64,000 nt of DNA from Lysobacter oculi (GTDB lineage: Bacteria; Pseudomonadota; Gammaproteobacteria; Xanthomonadales; Xanthomonadaceae): positions 2,056,001 to 2,120,000 of the forward strand of contig NZ_CP029556.1 of NCBI RefSeq assembly GCF_003293695.1, read 5' to 3'. A program made the translations under genes and the position numbers. A model generated the notes under the pieces. The model did not search any database and had not been told where the DNA came from. It saw only the letters and a program-made list of their open reading frames with translations. Of the stretch, positions 62,407 through 64,000 are shown piece by piece (position 1 is the first letter of the stretch; every line of letters begins with the position of its first letter).

Positions 62407-63279
62407 TCAGCTGCCGATGCCGGCCATCAACATCGCGCAGGCCAGCAGGTTGTTGGTGGCGTGGGCGAGGATCGCCGCCCACAGCGTGCCGCGACGCCGG
62501 TAGATCCAGGCGAAGCTCGCGCCCATCAGCGCGTAGAACACCAGCAGGATCAGGGTCATCGGCCACGGCGCCCCGGTGGTGCCGGGGATCTCGTGCATCA
62601 GCGCGAACAGCAGGCTGCTGGCGACGATGCCGGCCATCGGCTTGCCGGCCGCCCACAGCCGCCCGAACAGCACCCGGCGGAACAGCAGTTCCTCGGCCAG
62701 CGGCGCCATCAGCACGGCGACGAACAGCAGCAGCATCGGCGAGAACGCCAGCGCCTGTTCGAGCATCTGCAGGTTGCTGGGTTCCGGTACGTGCCCGAAT
62801 CGCTCCAGGAGCATCATCAGCGCGGTACTGGCCACGAACAGGCCGACGCCGACGCCGATGCCTTCCAGCCAGGTGCGCGGCTGCATGGCCGCGGCGCGCG
62901 AACGCGCGATTTCCTCGTTCGATGCGCGACGCCGCCAGCGGTAGACGAGGCCGGCGGCGGCCAGCATCGCCAGGCTGCCCACCACCAGCAGCGGCACGGC
63001 ACCGGGTTCGCCGATGGCACGGGTGAAAGCGGCGCCGTCCGCGGCGAGTTCCGGGCCGCGGGTGGCCACGACCTGCATCGCGCGGACGATGCCCCAGACG
63101 ATCATCCCGACCAGCGTGGTGGCCAGCAGCAGCCCCATCGCCATCAGGAAATCCAGCACGAAGCCGAGCCAGGGCCGCGGCGGACGGGCCGGCGGGGATA
63201 CGGGCTGCGGAATGCCCGACGCCGCCCCGATGGGCGGCGTGGGCTCGATGGAAGCGGGCACGGGCGGTGGCGTGTTCAT
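62407..63279 (-). CDS. CPBP family intramembrane glutamic protease
   Basis: A 290-residue membrane protein with about eight helices. The family motifs are present: EELLFRRVLFGRLW (motif 1, catalytic Glu pair), LLFALMHEIPGTT (motif 2 His) and LWAAILAHATNNLLA (motif 3). The N-terminus is Pro-rich and cytosolic. Such proteins include prenyl-protein proteases and bacteriocin immunity proteins; the substrate here is unknown. Confidence 0.87.
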   Translation of the reverse strand: MNTPPPVPASIEPTPPIGAASGIPQPVSPPARPPRPWLGFVLDFLMAMGLLLATTLVGMIVWGIVRAMQVVATRGPELAADGAAFTRAIGEPGAVPLLVVGSLAMLAAAGLVYRWRRRASNEEIARSRAAAMQPRTWLEGIGVGVGLFVASTALMMLLERFGHVPEPSNLQMLEQALAFSPMLLLFVAVLMAPLAEELLFRRVLFGRLWAAGKPMAGIVASSLLFALMHEIPGTTGAPWPMTLILLVFYALMGASFAWIYRRRGTLWAAILAHATNNLLACAMLMAGIGS

Positions 63280-63313
63280 CCGGCCATTCTGTCAGGCCGG
63301 CACGCCCGCCGGG

Positions 63314-64000
63314 CTACACGTCGAGGTTGGCGACCTTGAGCGCGTTGTCCTCGATGAACTCGCGGCGCGGCTCGACCACATCGCCCATCAGGCAGGTGAA
63401 AATCTGGTCGGCGGCGACCGCGTCCTCGATCCGCACCTGCAGCAGGCGGCGGGTTTCCGGGTTCACCGTGGTGTCCCAGAGCTGCTCGGGGTTCATTTCG
63501 CCGAGGCCCTTGAAGCGCTGGATCTGGCGGCCGCGCTTGGCCTCCTCCAGCAACCAGGCCTGCGCGTCGGCAAAGCTCGACACCGCCTGCGCGCGGTTGC
63601 CGCGCATGATCTGGGCGCCGTCGCGGATCAGGCCATGCAGCACCGCGGCGGCTTCGCGCAGGGCCTTGAGCTCGCCGAATTCGAAGATCGACAGCGGCAG
63701 CACCTGGGTCAGTTCCTCGCCCATGTGCAGGCGGGTGATCAGCAGCGCCGCCGGGTGGCCCTCGGTGGCCGGCTGGATGCGCAGCGAATAGCGCGGCTTG
63801 CCGAGGCCGGTGCGGTTGAGCCGCGCGGCCAGCGCGTCGAGCTCGTGCGCCTCGTCGGTGTTGGCGGCCAGCGAAGCGGCATCGAGCGGGGTGAAGTCGA
63901 TCAGCGACTCCAGCACGATCGGGTCGAAGCGGTGCGCGCTGCGGGCGATCGCCGCGCGGGCTTCGGCGAAGGCCATCAGCAGCTTCTCCAGCGCCGCGCC
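63314..64000 (-). CDS. gyrB: DNA gyrase subunit B, C-terminal part (runs off the window)
   Basis: The last 228 codons of gyrB. The end has the TOPRIM/C-terminal GyrB block [36 protein letters not shown] and ends [14 protein letters not shown], the standard GyrB terminus. Preceding it is the gamma-proteobacterial insert region ([22 protein letters not shown]). The gene continues beyond base 64000. Its presence suggests that the origin lies to the right of the window. Confidence 0.95.
   Translation of the reverse strand, partial: GAALEKLLMAFAEARAAIARSAHRFDPIVLESLIDFTPLDAASLAANTDEAHELDALAARLNRTGLGKPRYSLRIQPATEGHPAALLITRLHMGEELTQVLPLSIFEFGELKALREAAAVLHGLIRDGAQIMRGNRAQAVSSFADAQAWLLEEAKRGRQIQRFKGLGEMNPEQLWDTTVNPETRRLLQVRIEDAVAADQIFTCLMGDVVEPRREFIEDNALKVANLDV

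Overview
ORGANISM. The window is GC-rich, codes densely on both strands and has no gap over 300 bases without a gene or an assigned regulatory element. The right-hand order gyrB - CPBP protease - M48 protease - TPR protein - tonB - exbB - exbD - exbD - pdxJ resembles the origin-proximal arrangement I recall from Xanthomonas. Together with fabA-fabB, a TerC gene behind a manganese riboswitch and an mlaFEDCBA cluster, this points to a member of the Xanthomonadaceae (Lysobacteraceae). I cannot name the genus. There are no tRNA or rRNA genes, insertion sequences, prophage genes or CRISPR arrays.

LAYOUT. (1) 1-1374: an M61 peptidase fragment, a two-helix membrane protein and an I78-type inhibitor lipoprotein. 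(2) 1386-20726: a denitrification and copper region with hemN, an FNR-type regulator, quinol-dependent NO reductase (norB), DUF2946, a TonB-dependent copper receptor (oprC-like), nnrS, a SirB2 family gene, two PLP enzymes, a lysine-rich protein, fabB/fabA, an outer-membrane barrel, then three-domain nirK, nirV and a SCO1/SenC copper chaperone. Five FNR-type boxes (TTGAC-N4-GTCAA type) serve hemN, norB, nnrS, nirK and the barrel gene. Their spacing predicts class II promoters, and leaderless mRNAs for hemN and nnrS. (3) 20727-28252: MFS exporter, DUF2239, folE, a glycine-zipper protein and the phospholipid transport genes mlaFEDCB-mlaA. (4) 28298-43474: housekeeping and membrane genes: rmuC, a VIT-family transporter, rlmI-like methyltransferase, the Mn riboswitch with terC, a rhomboid protease, an AIM24/GYF protein, a patatin lipoprotein, phhA, a DesK/DesR-like two-component pair, fbp and a 2OG-Fe(II) oxygenase. 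(5) 43563-51819: a sigma-54 activator facing a minus-strand operon that I read as a Fap-type functional amyloid system. It holds a frameshifted first gene, a three-repeat protein, two paralogous amyloid subunits ending in CxxC, a FapD-type C39 protease, a FapE-position protein and a FapF-type coiled-coil/barrel porin. A GG-N10-GC sigma-54 promoter and two matching 16-bp palindromes lie upstream, followed by an orphan histidine kinase. (6) 51959-57693: an SLC13 permease, a radical SAM gene and a cardiolipin synthase (each interrupted by a frameshift), a small membrane protein and pdxJ. (7) 57751-64000: the TonB energy-transduction operon, TPR protein, two membrane-linked proteases and the 3' end of gyrB.

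HOW IT WORKS TOGETHER. The FNR-type regulator probably switches on low-oxygen haem synthesis (hemN), nitrite reduction (nirK) and NO removal (norB, nnrS). OprC, DUF2946 and SCO fit copper supply to NirK, and TonB/ExbB/ExbD would energise OprC. The amyloid operon is probably driven by sigma-54 with the convergently placed activator. Four single-base frameshifts, each explained by one extra G or C in a GGGC context, lie between 50.4 and 55.7 kb. They look more like sequence errors than gene decay.
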